From Endozoicomonas_A sp049275935 (GTDB taxonomy: Bacteria; Pseudomonadota; Gammaproteobacteria; Pseudomonadales; Endozoicomonadaceae): 64,000 nt of DNA. Where the stretch lies: NCBI RefSeq assembly GCF_049275935.1, contig NZ_CP184830.1, forward strand, positions 5,270,001-5,334,000. Reading direction: 5' to 3'. This document shows, one piece after another, positions 1 through 9,591 of this stretch; position 1 is the first letter of the stretch, and each line of letters starts with the position of its first letter. The notes under the pieces were generated by a model. It was not told where the DNA came from. It saw only the letters and a list, made by a program, of their open reading frames with translations, and ran no database searches. Made by a program: the position numbers and the translations under genes.

Positions 1-1376
1 ATCTGTTCCGCGCTGACCGGCTCGTTAACCACCAGGGCAAGGCCACTGCAATAACCTTCACTGACCAGGGTTCCTTCAGCCAGAGGCAGGGAGGGAGCGG
101 CTGCACAGAAACGGCTACTGCCTGGCAGCTGGGTCACTGGTCGGCACTGGAAGACGAAGACATTCCCCCGGTTATCGACACCGAACTCCACATCCACCGG
201 GCAATAGAACATATTTTCCAGCTGTTCTATATACTTCTGGACTTGTTGCAATATCTTGTCAGTAAGCCTGATGTCTTTTGCATTGCCGGTTGTCGCAATG
301 CACTCTTCAACATAACCCTCTCCACCGGTGATTTTTTTCAGAACAAACTGGCTGCTAACGTCTCCCGGGGTAAATTGCCGATCCGGTTGGCTGTTTTCGT
401 CATCACTGCGCCTGATCGTATAGCGATGAGGGCGGATGCCTGCATTTCCGGAGACGGCCCCCCGTGGTTGCCCCTGTGCAAATTCCAGCTCCATGGCATC
501 GTCTTCCAACGTTGAGTGGCTGATCACTACACCCCCCAGCCGACAATGGATGCACTGCTGCAGGACCAGCGCCATGGGTTTTACCTGTCCGTTCGGGCAG
601 ACCTCAGGCCGGTAGGCGGATGACAGGACTTGCAAGCAGGTTTTCAGGATATCGCCGCCACCATGAACCCGGGAATCATAGCGACCGGCCTGGGCATTGC
701 CGAAGCGGTCTTCATCGACGCCGGAACTTCGGACGATGCAGGCTCCCCTGGCTTGTTGCCGAAGTAGGGTGTAGCAATGGTGAATCTCCCTGGCAGCACT
801 GGTTTTTTTGACCTGTTGATAGAAATCCTCACTGGCAATAAATCCGGATAGCCCCTTGAGCCATTCTGATTGTTGCGGATGGGGGAGTTTGGTAACGATC
901 GTGCGCAATTGTTCCAGACTGAATGATTTCTGGCTCCGCATGTTTATGTGTGGCAAAAAGGGCAACAGGCATTTTTTGGGGAAAGGCTGTTGCTCCAGCC
1001 TGGCGACCAGAGCAGTGTCAACCACAGTGAAGGGTGGAACCGGGATCCCGGCCTGCTGCATATGGTGCAGAAACAGTCCCTTGCCGCCCACAAAGGCCCG
1101 GTCATTGTTGGCTTGCAAGCTGGACAAGTCATGGCTGGCAGGCCTGCGGTTATCCGTATTCGGAAGTTTGATATCACGAGCAGGTAGTTGAGGACAAGAG
1201 AGGACAGTTTTGTCTGAATTATCCTTCATGCAGGGTGGGAAATCTTGCTTGGCAGAAATAACAGAACGAGCGAATGCAGATGCAGATGCTTTTTCGCATT
1301 TTGGCGAACAGGCAGATGTGGGTAATGCTAAGCCCGATGTTGTTAGCTGAGTGTTTTCCATGACTGTGATCTCCAT
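1..1376 (-). CDS. PEP-synthase-like dikinase, copy A (N-terminal part, runs off the left edge)
   Basis: This is the first of three tandem minus-strand paralogues. Reading from 1376 to the window edge gives about 458 codons without a stop. The frame aligns with copies B and C throughout: the N-terminal GGKGLFL segment, the ATP-grasp arginine segment CIVRSSGVDEDRFGNAQAG, and CPVDVEFGVD followed by QCRPVTQLPG, which matches the end of the PPDK/PEP-synthase ATP-binding domain. The phosphohistidine domain would begin at the edge. An in-frame ATG at 1361 has a GGAG box 9 bases upstream and is probably the better start; the ATG at 1376 has its AAGGA only 2 bases away. By family knowledge the domain binds ATP and phosphorylates a histidine; the final acceptor is unknown. 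Relative to copy C a few residues are missing near codon 350. Confidence 0.8.
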   Translation of the reverse strand, partial: MEITVMENTQLTTSGLALPTSACSPKCEKASASAFARSVISAKQDFPPCMKDNSDKTVLSCPQLPARDIKLPNTDNRRPASHDLSSLQANNDRAFVGGKGLFLHHMQQAGIPVPPFTVVDTALVARLEQQPFPKKCLLPFLPHINMRSQKSFSLEQLRTIVTKLPHPQQSEWLKGLSGFIASEDFYQQVKKTSAAREIHHCYTLLRQQARGACIVRSSGVDEDRFGNAQAGRYDSRVHGGGDILKTCLQVLSSAYRPEVCPNGQVKPMALVLQQCIHCRLGGVVISHSTLEDDAMELEFAQGQPRGAVSGNAGIRPHRYTIRRSDDENSQPDRQFTPGDVSSQFVLKKITGGEGYVEECIATTGNAKDIRLTDKILQQVQKYIEQLENMFYCPVDVEFGVDNRGNVFVFQCRPVTQLPGSSRFCAAAPSLPLAEGTLVSEGYCSGLALVVNEPVSAEQ

Positions 1377-1403
1377 AATCCTTTCTATATTTGACTGGTG
1401 TTT

Positions 1404-1419
1404 TTGAAAAAAGTTTCAA
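1404..1419. promoter_or_regulatory. 16-bp inverted repeat upstream of copy A
   Basis: TTGAAA-AAAG-TTTCAA is a perfect 6-bp dyad with a 4-base centre, 28 bases before the copy A start. The same 16 bases occur at 5002-5017 and 8895-8910 before the next two copies. It could be an operator or simply conserved by duplication. The T-rich sequence next to it does not form a convincing terminator. Confidence 0.45.
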
Positions 1420-1574
1420 CTATCCGTCAGTCTTATCCTCAACAGGGCTTCAATGTTTTTTGCTAACGACCTGGCATAGTCAAAGGAATAAATATTTCTT
1501 CTGGTAGCTGACAGAATCACATTATTGTCATTTTTGAGATCTTTACTGGCAGAGTGGAGAGCACAATCAATGAT
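1416..1574 (-). pseudogene. Out-of-frame C-terminal tail of copy B (DUF4116-like repeat)
   Basis: Beyond the stop of copy B, another minus-strand frame continues the homology: IDCALHSASKDLKNDN and VILSATRRN align with AIEYASTDLKNDPAVVLSATRN of copy C. The paralogue comparison implies one extra base near 1573-1575, immediately before the premature stop. The tail ends in TDS and a stop inside the 1404-1419 inverted repeat, so copy B once covered at least one more repeat unit. Confidence 0.7.
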
Positions 1575-4500
1575 TATTGACGGCAAGCGATACCAGCGAT
1601 GTATTGTTTTTGAGACGTTCGCTGGCAAAGGCTAATAAATCAGTTTCCTGTTCTATGGCAGTTTTAGCTATGTCAATATCATCCTTGAATAGGTCGGCGA
1701 CATCTTCAAATATCCATGGGTTTTGCCGAACCAGAAAAAGCACCAGATCTCTGTCATGATCTAAATCAAAGTCCTCACGCAGAAGTTCAATGCAAGCGTC
1801 CTGCAATGGCGAGTCGCTTGCAATGGCCATGGAAAGTAACAGTTCTTTTATTATTCTTGCGGCATCATTCGGCTCAAGGTGTTTGGTATCAGCATTAAAT
1901 ATTTGCCGAAGTTCTGAATTTTTGTTCGGATCTTCAGTTGCCTTAATACAATGACAAGCTTTATTGGCCATATCAAAAAACAGCTTGTATTCGCTATCCA
2001 GATAATCGAGGAAAGTATATTCATGATGCCAATAAGCAGCATCTCTGTCATTGATTGCATCCAATACCAGGCAATGTTTGAACGTCCGGTTATTTACTGG
2101 TTCGTCCAGCCCGTTTTGACACCTTTTAATCAGCGTTTCAAAATACCATTTGTCAGTATTTTTACTGAAATTAGATTGGTTGATTGATATATCCATGGAG
2201 GTGAGCCCGGACAGAATGTTCACCAATTTCACAAAGGCTTTCTGTAATGCTTGTGTGGAATTAACCTGGGTATACTCTATGATCATTTTCCCCGCGCTTT
2301 GATTGAAACTGATCGCCATTGGCCGTGAACTGCTATCAATTGATGCGCAACGGAGCGTCTGGACCAAAAACCAGAAACGCTTCAATTTACCTTGTAAGTG
2401 CTTGTTTTTCTCGTCTTGGGAAAATTTGTCCGAGATGTCAAGGCGGAGTGTTCGGCCCTTGCCTCCCTCAGCCTCTTCCAGCATGGTTATGGTGCAGACG
2501 TGCACTCCGAGGGTTGCATTAACAAAAGCGGCATCCGCCATATTTAGCATGTCTAGCTCTACTACAAAAAGTTTGCTCAGTACTGAGAGGCAATCGTCGT
2601 TTAATAGTCCGGGAACTCCCTGGGGGAGTATATCAATCAGCGTTCCATATAATGTAATATCGGTAATTTGTCCCTGACCGGATGCTTCAGCCACCGGGGC
2701 AAGAGCACTGACAAATCGCCGATGAAGCCAATAGATCAGGTCGTGGGCAGAATGGATATCGCTCATTCTTCCGGGCTGGTTCAGTTTTTGCAATTTATCC
2801 AGCAAGGTCTGGCAATCTCTCAGCCATTGTCTGAAATTCGTCCGTCGTCTGGGCAATTCTCCTTTGCTGGCCAGCGGCGTGACCACTTCTGAGTACAGGT
2901 CACCAATAGCATCCTTCAGGTAGCGCCATTGTTTTTTAAGGAGCGGGAGTTCATCGATAAAGTAACTGACTATCGAGCCCGCTGTAGACCCAATGGCCAG
3001 ATCTAAAAAACGCTTATAACCGGTTATAAATCGTTGCAAATCGTCCTGCAGAAAATGAATCTCCATGCCAAGTTGTAGTAACAGATCCGATCGGTTTGCT
3101 GACATACTGATCGCCTTGCTTCGCCCTGGTCCAAGGCAGTGGCTTAGTAACCGGTCAGCGCGAAAGTAGTCCAGCAACCGGTTATTCTGGCGATTCAGCC
3201 AGGCAAAACCTTCGTCGACTCTGGTGAAGTCGGGCGGTTCTACAGGAGTGGTTGCGGGTAAGCCGATGATATCCTGGCCGGAAGTGATGCTGTTGGCCTG
3301 CCAGAAGGCAGACTGGTCGCCGGTTAGCAAACAGGCTCCTGGGCTGCCGGCAAAACTGCCTGCCACCAGTGTTACCTGTTGTCCGCTGCTCTGTCTTAAT
3401 GCCTCAGAATACTGACAACCAGCCAACAGACAGGGTACACCCGCCTGGCGCAGGGTGATGGCAACATGATCGTTGGTCCCCCCTTGTCTGAACACGCAGC
3501 CGCCCAGACGTTCTAAAATATCGGGTGCCAGCATCCAGTCACTGGCGTGATTGGCAAACAGAAGGGTTCCGGGTGGAATCTGTTCTGCGCTGAGCGGTTC
3601 GGTGACTTCCATGGCCACACTACTACAGCAACCTTCACTCACCATGATTCCTTCAGCCATTGGCAGGGCGGGTGCTGGTGCAGAGAAACGGGTACTGCCC
3701 GGCAGCTGGGTCACTGGTCGGCACTGGAACACGTGGAGTTGTTGATCGCCATCCACGCCGAACTCAATATCGACCGGGCAACAGAACATATTTTCCAGCT
3801 TTTTTATGTATTTCTGCAGCTGTTGCAATATCTCGTCAGAAAGCATCATGTCTTTTGCATCCGAGGTTGCCGAGGTGCTCTGCTCGATATAACCTGCTTC
3901 GCCGGTCTCTTCACTGGTGATTTTTTCCAGAACGAACTGTGTGGTAACGTCTCCAGCGGTAAATTGCCGATCTGGTTGACTGTTTTCGTCATCACTGCGC
4001 CTGATACTATAACGATGAGGGCGGATGCCTGTATTCCCGGAGACCGCCCCCCGGGGTTGACCCGGAGCAAATTCCACCTGAATGGTATCGTCCTGTAAGG
4101 TTGAGTGGCTGATCACTACCCCCCCCAGCTGACAATGAATGCACTGTTGCAGGATCAGCGCCATAGGTTTTACCTGCCCGTTCGGGCAGACTTCAGGCCG
4201 GTAGGCGGACGACAGGACTTGCAGGCAGGTTTGCAGGATATCGCCGCCACCATGAACCCGGGAATCATAGCGACCGGCCTGGGCATTGCCGAAGCGGTCT
4301 TCATCGACGCCGGAACTGCGAATGATGCAGGCTTCGCTGGCTTGTTGCCGGAGCATAAAGAAGCAATGGCGAATGTCCCGGGCAACACTGATATTTTTGA
4401 TCTGTCGATAGAAATCCTCACTGGCAATAAATTCGGATAACCCCTTGAGCCATTCTGATTGTTGCTGATGGGGGAGTTTGGTAACGATCGTGCGCAGTTG

Positions 4501-4974
4501 TTCCAGGCTGAATGATTCCTGGCTCCGGGTGTCAATATCTGGCAAAAAGGGCAACAGGCATTTTGCGGGGAAAGTCTGTTGCTCCAGCCTGGCGATCAGG
4601 GTTGTGTCAACCACAGTGAAGGGTGGAACCGGGATTCTGGCCTGCTGCATACGCTGCAGAAACAGCCCCTTGCCGCCCATAAAGGCCCGGGTTTGCCTGT
4701 CATTGCTGCTAGGCAAGGTGACAGGCTGCAAGTCATAGCTGACGGGCCTGCGGTTATCCGTATTCGGAAGTTTGATATCACGAGCAGTGAGTTCAGGACA
4801 AGAGAGATGAGTTTTGTCTGAATTATCCTTCATGCAAGGAGAGGAGTCTTGTCTGGCAGAAATAACAGAACGAGCGAATGCAGATGCTCTGTCGCAGTTT
4901 GGCTTACGGGCAGGTTTGAGTGAAGCAAGGCCCGATGTTGTTAGCTGAGTGTTTTCCATGACTGTGATTTCCAT
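1567..4974 (-). CDS. PEP-synthase-like dikinase, copy B (C-terminus shortened by a frameshift)
   Basis: The protein has 1135 residues. About 95 N-terminal residues are poorly conserved, followed by a PPDK/PEP-synthase-type ATP-grasp region (GGKGLFLQRM near residue 98; CIIRSSGVDEDRFGNAQAG near 215; QCRPVTQLPG near 420). A mobile phosphohistidine domain follows, with GGTNDHVAI near residue 500 supplying the catalytic His. The PEP/pyruvate-binding TIM barrel expected next in PEP synthase is absent. Instead there are about 600 residues conserved only among the copies here (for example EGGKGRTLRLDISDKF), then the first DUF4116-like repeats. A single-base shift near 1574 ends the protein early. The start at 4974 has a poorly spaced AGGA; an in-frame ATG at 4959 is the alternative. 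The predicted activity is ATP-dependent His phosphorylation and transfer to an unknown acceptor, as in rifampicin phosphotransferase-type dikinases. The protein is probably cytoplasmic, with no signal peptide. Confidence 0.8.
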   Translation of the reverse strand: MEITVMENTQLTTSGLASLKPARKPNCDRASAFARSVISARQDSSPCMKDNSDKTHLSCPELTARDIKLPNTDNRRPVSYDLQPVTLPSSNDRQTRAFMGGKGLFLQRMQQARIPVPPFTVVDTTLIARLEQQTFPAKCLLPFLPDIDTRSQESFSLEQLRTIVTKLPHQQQSEWLKGLSEFIASEDFYRQIKNISVARDIRHCFFMLRQQASEACIIRSSGVDEDRFGNAQAGRYDSRVHGGGDILQTCLQVLSSAYRPEVCPNGQVKPMALILQQCIHCQLGGVVISHSTLQDDTIQVEFAPGQPRGAVSGNTGIRPHRYSIRRSDDENSQPDRQFTAGDVTTQFVLEKITSEETGEAGYIEQSTSATSDAKDMMLSDEILQQLQKYIKKLENMFCCPVDIEFGVDGDQQLHVFQCRPVTQLPGSTRFSAPAPALPMAEGIMVSEGCCSSVAMEVTEPLSAEQIPPGTLLFANHASDWMLAPDILERLGGCVFRQGGTNDHVAITLRQAGVPCLLAGCQYSEALRQSSGQQVTLVAGSFAGSPGACLLTGDQSAFWQANSITSGQDIIGLPATTPVEPPDFTRVDEGFAWLNRQNNRLLDYFRADRLLSHCLGPGRSKAISMSANRSDLLLQLGMEIHFLQDDLQRFITGYKRFLDLAIGSTAGSIVSYFIDELPLLKKQWRYLKDAIGDLYSEVVTPLASKGELPRRRTNFRQWLRDCQTLLDKLQKLNQPGRMSDIHSAHDLIYWLHRRFVSALAPVAEASGQGQITDITLYGTLIDILPQGVPGLLNDDCLSVLSKLFVVELDMLNMADAAFVNATLGVHVCTITMLEEAEGGKGRTLRLDISDKFSQDEKNKHLQGKLKRFWFLVQTLRCASIDSSSRPMAISFNQSAGKMIIEYTQVNSTQALQKAFVKLVNILSGLTSMDISINQSNFSKNTDKWYFETLIKRCQNGLDEPVNNRTFKHCLVLDAINDRDAAYWHHEYTFLDYLDSEYKLFFDMANKACHCIKATEDPNKNSELRQIFNADTKHLEPNDAARIIKELLLSMAIASDSPLQDACIELLREDFDLDHDRDLVLFLVRQNPWIFEDVADLFKDDIDIAKTAIEQETDLLAFASERLKNNTSLVSLAVNNH

Positions 4975-5001
4975 AATCCTGGTTAATTTCGACCAGTGCT
5001 T

Positions 5002-5017
5002 TTGAAAAAAGTTTCAA
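5002..5017. promoter_or_regulatory. 16-bp inverted repeat upstream of copy B
   Basis: This is the same TTGAAA-AAAG-TTTCAA dyad as at 1404, 28 bases upstream of the 4974 start. Position and sequence are fully conserved while flanking bases differ, which favours function over pure duplication history. Confidence 0.45.
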
Positions 5018-5120
5018 CTAATCAGTCCGAGCTTAATTGAGGTGTGCGACTCGCATCCACTGAGCTGGCTATGAAGCAGGCAGCCTCTGTAGTGCATGGG
5101 ATGCAGAGATTTGGCGTTGA

Positions 5121-8100
5121 TCAGTATGAGATTTCCATCCTTTGCGCTGCAGCCTGGATGTCCGGATCAGATTTCAGTTTATCGCTAAGGTCTTCGTAAA
5201 TGCAGGGATATCGTGAGAGCAGAGGCAGGACAAAATCCTTGTCATTTTTAAGAGATTCAGTAGCAAAGTACATGGCTTCCGGTTTTTCCTTAATGATTTT
5301 CCTCGACAGGGCTTCATTGTTTTTTACTGTCTGTCCGGCATAGTAAAAGGCAAAAGCATAGTTTCTGGTAGCTGACAAAACCACAGCGGGGTCATTTTTG
5401 AGATCTGTACTGGCATATTCGATGGCTCTACCACAATTATTGACGGCAATCGTCACTAGCGATTTATTATTTTTGAGATGATTGCTGGCATACTCTAATA
5501 AATCTCCTTGCTTTTTTATTGCAGATTCAGCTATTTCAATATCATTCTTAAATCGGTCGGCAATATATTCAAATACCCTTGGGTTATGGCGAACCAGGAA
5601 TTTAACCTGAGCCCTGTCGTCATCTAAATTAAAGTCCTCACGCAAGAGTTCAATATAAGTGAGTGTCGATATGCTTCCAATGGCCATGTGAGCTAACAGT
5701 TCTTTTATTATTCTTGCGGCATCATCCGGCTCAAGGTGTTTGGTCGCTGAGCTGAGGATCTCGCGAAGTTCTGTATTTCGATTCGGAGCTTTGGATGTGT
5801 TAGTCTGGTGGCGAGCTCTTTTGGCCAATTCAAAGAAGAGTCTGTACTCGCTATCCAGATAATCGAAGAACGTATAATCATAATGCCATTCTGTCGGCAT
5901 ATATCGGCTAGTGATTGCATCCAGTACCAGACAATGTTTGTATATCCAGTTATTTTCAGGTTCGTCCAGCCCGTTTTGGCACTTTTTAACCAGTGTTTCA
6001 AAATACCACTTTTCAGAAGTGTCACCGGGATTAAATTTGTTGATTGATATATCCATGCTGGTGAGTCCTGACAGAATGGTCACCAATTTCACAAAGCCAT
6101 CTTGCAATGCTCGTTTTGTATCAACCTGAGTGTATTCTATGGTCATTTTTCCCGCACTTTGATTGAAATTGATTGCCATTGGCCGTGAATTGCTATCAAT
6201 GGATGCGCAGCGCAGTGTCTGGACCAAAAACCAGAAACGCTTCAGTTTGCCCTGTAAATTCCTGTTTTTCTCGTTTTGGGAAAACTTATCTGAGATGTCG
6301 AGGCGGAGTGTTCGGCCCTTGCCACCCTCGGCCTGTTCCAGCATGGTTATGGTGCAGGCATGTATTCCGAGTGTTGCACTAATCAAAGCGGCATCCATCA
6401 TATTAAGCATGCGAAGACTGGCTACGTTAAGTTTGCTCAGTACCGAGATGCAATTGTCGTTTAATAGTCCGGAAACGCCTCGGGGGAGTAAATCAATCAG
6501 GATTCTCTTTTCTGTAATTTCGGTAATTTTACCTTGGCCGGATGCTTCGGCCACCGGGGCGAGAGCGCTGACAAATCGCTGATGAAACCAGTAAATCAGG
6601 TCATGAGCAGAATGGATATCGCACACTTCTCTGGGTTGGGTCAGTTTTTGCAGTTTATCCTGCAAGGTCTGACAATCTTTGAGCCATTGTCCTAAATTCG
6701 TCCGCCGGGTGGGCAATTCTCCTTCCGTAGCCAGCGGCAAGAGCACTTTTGAGCAGAGACCATTAATGGCATCCTCCAGGTATTTACATTGTTTTTTGAG
6801 TGCCGTGAGTTCATTGACAAAAGGCTGGACTCCGGAAGATAGGGCGCCCGATTCAGAGCCTGCAGCCAGATATAAAAAGCGCTCATAACCGGTTAGAAAT
6901 TGCTGCAAATCGTTCTGCAGAAGAAGAGTCTCCATACCGAGTTCCGGTAATAGATTCGTTCGGTTTGCTGACATACTCATTGCCTTGCTTCGACCCGGAG
7001 CAAGGCAGTGGTTTAGTAGTCTGTCGGCATGAAAGTAGTCCAGCAAGCGATTATTCTGGCGGTTCAGCCAGTCAAAACCTGTGTCGACTCTGGTGAAGTC
7101 GGGCGGTTCTGTGAGACAGCTTGAGGGTCGGCTTATGATATCCTCACCAGAAGTCCTGCTATTGGCCTGCCAGTAGGCAGACTGGTCGCCGGTCAGCAAA
7201 CAGGCTCCGGGGCTGTCGGCAAAACTGCCTGCCACCAGCGTTACCTGTTGTCCGCTGCTCTGTCTTAATGCCTCAGAATACTGACAACCAGCCAACAGAC
7301 AGGGTATACCCGCCTGACGCAGGGTGATGGCAACATGATCGTTAGTTCCTCCCTGTTTGAACACGCAGCCACCCAGACGTTTTAAAATATCAGGTGCCAG
7401 CATCCAGTCACTGGCGTGATTGGCAAACAGAATGGCACCGGGTGGAATCTGTTCTGGGTTGACCGGTTCGTTGACCGCCAGGGCCACACCACTACAGCAA
7501 CCTTCACTGACCATGATTCCTTCAGCCATTGACGCGGCTGGCGCAGGTGCAGAGAAACGGGTACTGCCCGGCAGCTGAGTCACTGGTCGACTCTGGAACA
7601 GGTGGAGTTGCAGATCGCCATCCACGCCGAACTCAGCATCGACCGGGCAACAGAACATATCTTCGAGCTTTTCTATGTTTTTCTGCAGTTCTTGCAATAT
7701 CTTGTCAGAGAGCATGATGTCTTTTGCATCGGTGGTTGCAGTCTTGCTGCGTTCGATATAACCCGCCTCACCGGTCTCTTCATCGGTGATTTTTTCCAGG
7801 ACAAACTGTGTCGTAACATCACCCGGGGTAAATTGCCGATCTGGTTGACTGTTTTCGTCATCACTGCGCTTGATCGAATAGCGATGGGGGCGGATACCTG
7901 TGGTTCCGGAGACCGCCCCCCGGGGTTGACCCAGTGCATATTCCACCTCAATGGTATTGTCCTTTAGTGTTGAGTGGCTGATCACTGCGCCCCCCAGCAG
8001 GCAATGAATGCACTGCTGCAGGACCAGCGCCATGGGCTTTACCTGTCCGTTCGGGCAGACTTCAGGCCGGTAGGCGGATGACAGGACTTGCAGGCAGGTT

Positions 8101-8843
8101 TTCAGGATATCGCCGCCACCATGAACCCGGGAATCATAGCGACCGGCCTGGGCGTTGCCGAAGCGGTCTTCATCGACGCCGGAACTGCGGACGATACAGG
8201 CTCCACTGGCTTGTTGCCGAAGTCTGAAGTAGCGATGGCGAATACCCCGGGCAGCACTGATATTTTCTACTTGTTGATAGAAATCCTCACTGGCAATAAA
8301 CCCGGATAAACCCTTAAGCCATTCTGATTGTTGCGGGTGGGGGAGTTTGGTAACGATCGTGCGCAGTTGTTCCAGGCTGAATGATTGCTGACTCTGCGTG
8401 TCTATATCTGGCAAAAATGGCAACAGGCATTTTGCGGGGAAAGGCTGTTGCTCGAGCCTGGCGATCAGGGTTGTGTCAACCACCGTGAAGCGTGGAACCG
8501 GAATCCCGGCCTGTTGCATACGGTACAGAAACAATCCCTTGCCGCCTATAGAGGATCGGATTTGCTCGTCTTTGATGAGAGTTGAAAAGTCAGGTGGCAA
8601 GTCATGGCTGGCAGGCTTGCTATTTTTCGTATCCGGGCATTCGATACCACGAGCGGATAGCGGAGTAAAAGACGGGAAAGCTTCACCTGGATCAACCTTC
8701 ATTAACCGCAGCTGCTTGTGAGGAGGGCTCTCATGATCGTTAGGAGTGATAGAACGGCTGAGTGCATACGCTGCCTGACCACCCGACAACCGGGCAGATT
8801 TGTCCTCAGTCGGGCCTGATCTTGTTGGTTGAATGCTATCCAT
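5121..8843 (-). CDS. PEP-synthase-like dikinase with DUF4116 repeats, copy C (full length)
   Basis: At 1240 residues this is the intact reference copy. The ATP-grasp domain spans about residues 98-425: GGKGLFL at 99, CIVRSSGVDEDRFGNAQAG near 216, GQPRGAVSG near 305, SRPVTQLPG near 418. The phosphohistidine domain spans about 435-525, with GGTNDHVAI and the catalytic His near 503. No TIM barrel follows. Residues from about 560 to 1085 are a family-specific region, and the last 150 residues carry several DUF4116-type units (CGRAIEYASTDLKNDPAVVL, EAMYFATESLKNDKDFVL). An AAGG lies a little upstream of the ATG. Nothing flanking suggests a pathway, since the neighbours are its own paralogues. By family knowledge it uses ATP to make a phosphohistidine. 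The target, whether small molecule or protein, is unknown. Confidence 0.85.
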   Translation of the reverse strand: MDSIQPTRSGPTEDKSARLSGGQAAYALSRSITPNDHESPPHKQLRLMKVDPGEAFPSFTPLSARGIECPDTKNSKPASHDLPPDFSTLIKDEQIRSSIGGKGLFLYRMQQAGIPVPRFTVVDTTLIARLEQQPFPAKCLLPFLPDIDTQSQQSFSLEQLRTIVTKLPHPQQSEWLKGLSGFIASEDFYQQVENISAARGIRHRYFRLRQQASGACIVRSSGVDEDRFGNAQAGRYDSRVHGGGDILKTCLQVLSSAYRPEVCPNGQVKPMALVLQQCIHCLLGGAVISHSTLKDNTIEVEYALGQPRGAVSGTTGIRPHRYSIKRSDDENSQPDRQFTPGDVTTQFVLEKITDEETGEAGYIERSKTATTDAKDIMLSDKILQELQKNIEKLEDMFCCPVDAEFGVDGDLQLHLFQSRPVTQLPGSTRFSAPAPAASMAEGIMVSEGCCSGVALAVNEPVNPEQIPPGAILFANHASDWMLAPDILKRLGGCVFKQGGTNDHVAITLRQAGIPCLLAGCQYSEALRQSSGQQVTLVAGSFADSPGACLLTGDQSAYWQANSRTSGEDIISRPSSCLTEPPDFTRVDTGFDWLNRQNNRLLDYFHADRLLNHCLAPGRSKAMSMSANRTNLLPELGMETLLLQNDLQQFLTGYERFLYLAAGSESGALSSGVQPFVNELTALKKQCKYLEDAINGLCSKVLLPLATEGELPTRRTNLGQWLKDCQTLQDKLQKLTQPREVCDIHSAHDLIYWFHQRFVSALAPVAEASGQGKITEITEKRILIDLLPRGVSGLLNDNCISVLSKLNVASLRMLNMMDAALISATLGIHACTITMLEQAEGGKGRTLRLDISDKFSQNEKNRNLQGKLKRFWFLVQTLRCASIDSNSRPMAINFNQSAGKMTIEYTQVDTKRALQDGFVKLVTILSGLTSMDISINKFNPGDTSEKWYFETLVKKCQNGLDEPENNWIYKHCLVLDAITSRYMPTEWHYDYTFFDYLDSEYRLFFELAKRARHQTNTSKAPNRNTELREILSSATKHLEPDDAARIIKELLAHMAIGSISTLTYIELLREDFNLDDDRAQVKFLVRHNPRVFEYIADRFKNDIEIAESAIKKQGDLLEYASNHLKNNKSLVTIAVNNCGRAIEYASTDLKNDPAVVLSATRNYAFAFYYAGQTVKNNEALSRKIIKEKPEAMYFATESLKNDKDFVLPLLSRYPCIYEDLSDKLKSDPDIQAAAQRMEISY

Positions 8844-8894
8844 AGCCTTAATTTCCTTGATTTCGTTGATTACCTTTATATGAGACCGGTACTT

Positions 8895-8910
8895 TTGAAA
8901 AAAGTTTCAA
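8895..8910. promoter_or_regulatory. 16-bp inverted repeat upstream of copy C
   Basis: This is the third instance of TTGAAA-AAAG-TTTCAA, 52 bases upstream of the copy C start, a little further than in the other two copies. The plus-strand copy D at 39.8 kb shows no such site in its upstream region. Confidence 0.45.
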
Positions 8911-9591
8911 TAAATCAACATCAGGCCTCTGCTTGCACAGAGAGACCAGAATGAGAGCTGTTTCTTGAGGGTTGTAGCGAAATTTCCGGGCGACCTTCGA
9001 AAATAGAAATAGCAGACACCCACCCTGAATATATTGAGAAATCTCTGGGAACGCTGAGTGCAGATGATTATATCCACTGGGTTAAAGCACTTTGGAAACG
9101 GCGTGGTCAAAAGCCCTTTTACCGGCGATGGCCAGAAAAAGTCAAAGTAGGGCAGCAACAAATAGTTGAACTGCAAAGGTCCCCTGGCCTCAGCCATTGT
9201 CGATCTGTGCAACCTGCCTCCCTGGCACAACCAGAAGCGTTGCAATTTCTCGTCGACGCCTTCAGAGTACCCCTTCAGAGTACCACCGGTTTTGCCTAAT
9301 GCCATGGATAACGAAGAGACCATTCTGAGAATACTACAGCATTATCACCGTCGCCCCGGGCCAGAGCGAGTTATCCAATGCCTTGGCAGTGACACATTTC
9401 CCGGGGTATGGAAGCCTGATCACAACTGCAGTCATGTATTGCGGGCCTGGTGGTTAAGGAGAAGCGCTTCAGGGGATATGACGAGAAAGGTAAGGTAAAC
9501 CTGCAGAAAATGCTGGTGCCCGTGAAGGTTCCGCCTGATCGTAATTAAGCGAAGACGCAACAAGGCTGGCTGGAACAGAAGCAGGTAGCCC
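8911..9591. other. Gene-free spacer with decayed coding remnants
   Basis: No intact gene is visible. On the plus strand, 8955-9300 stays open in one frame (HPEYIEKSLGTLSADDYIHW is a plausible coding stretch) but begins after a stop without a start codon. A second frame around 9280-9498 also looks vaguely coding. This suggests a broken gene of unknown identity, possibly a mobile element, but no transposase motif can be recognised. Confidence 0.35.

Noticed and set aside
3547..4098. Long plus-strand reading frames opposite the dikinase copies (also 7602-7967 and 4105-4440)
   Set aside because: They lie antisense to strongly conserved coding sequence, recur in each paralogue only because the genes are duplicated, and have no ribosome sites or recognisable motifs.
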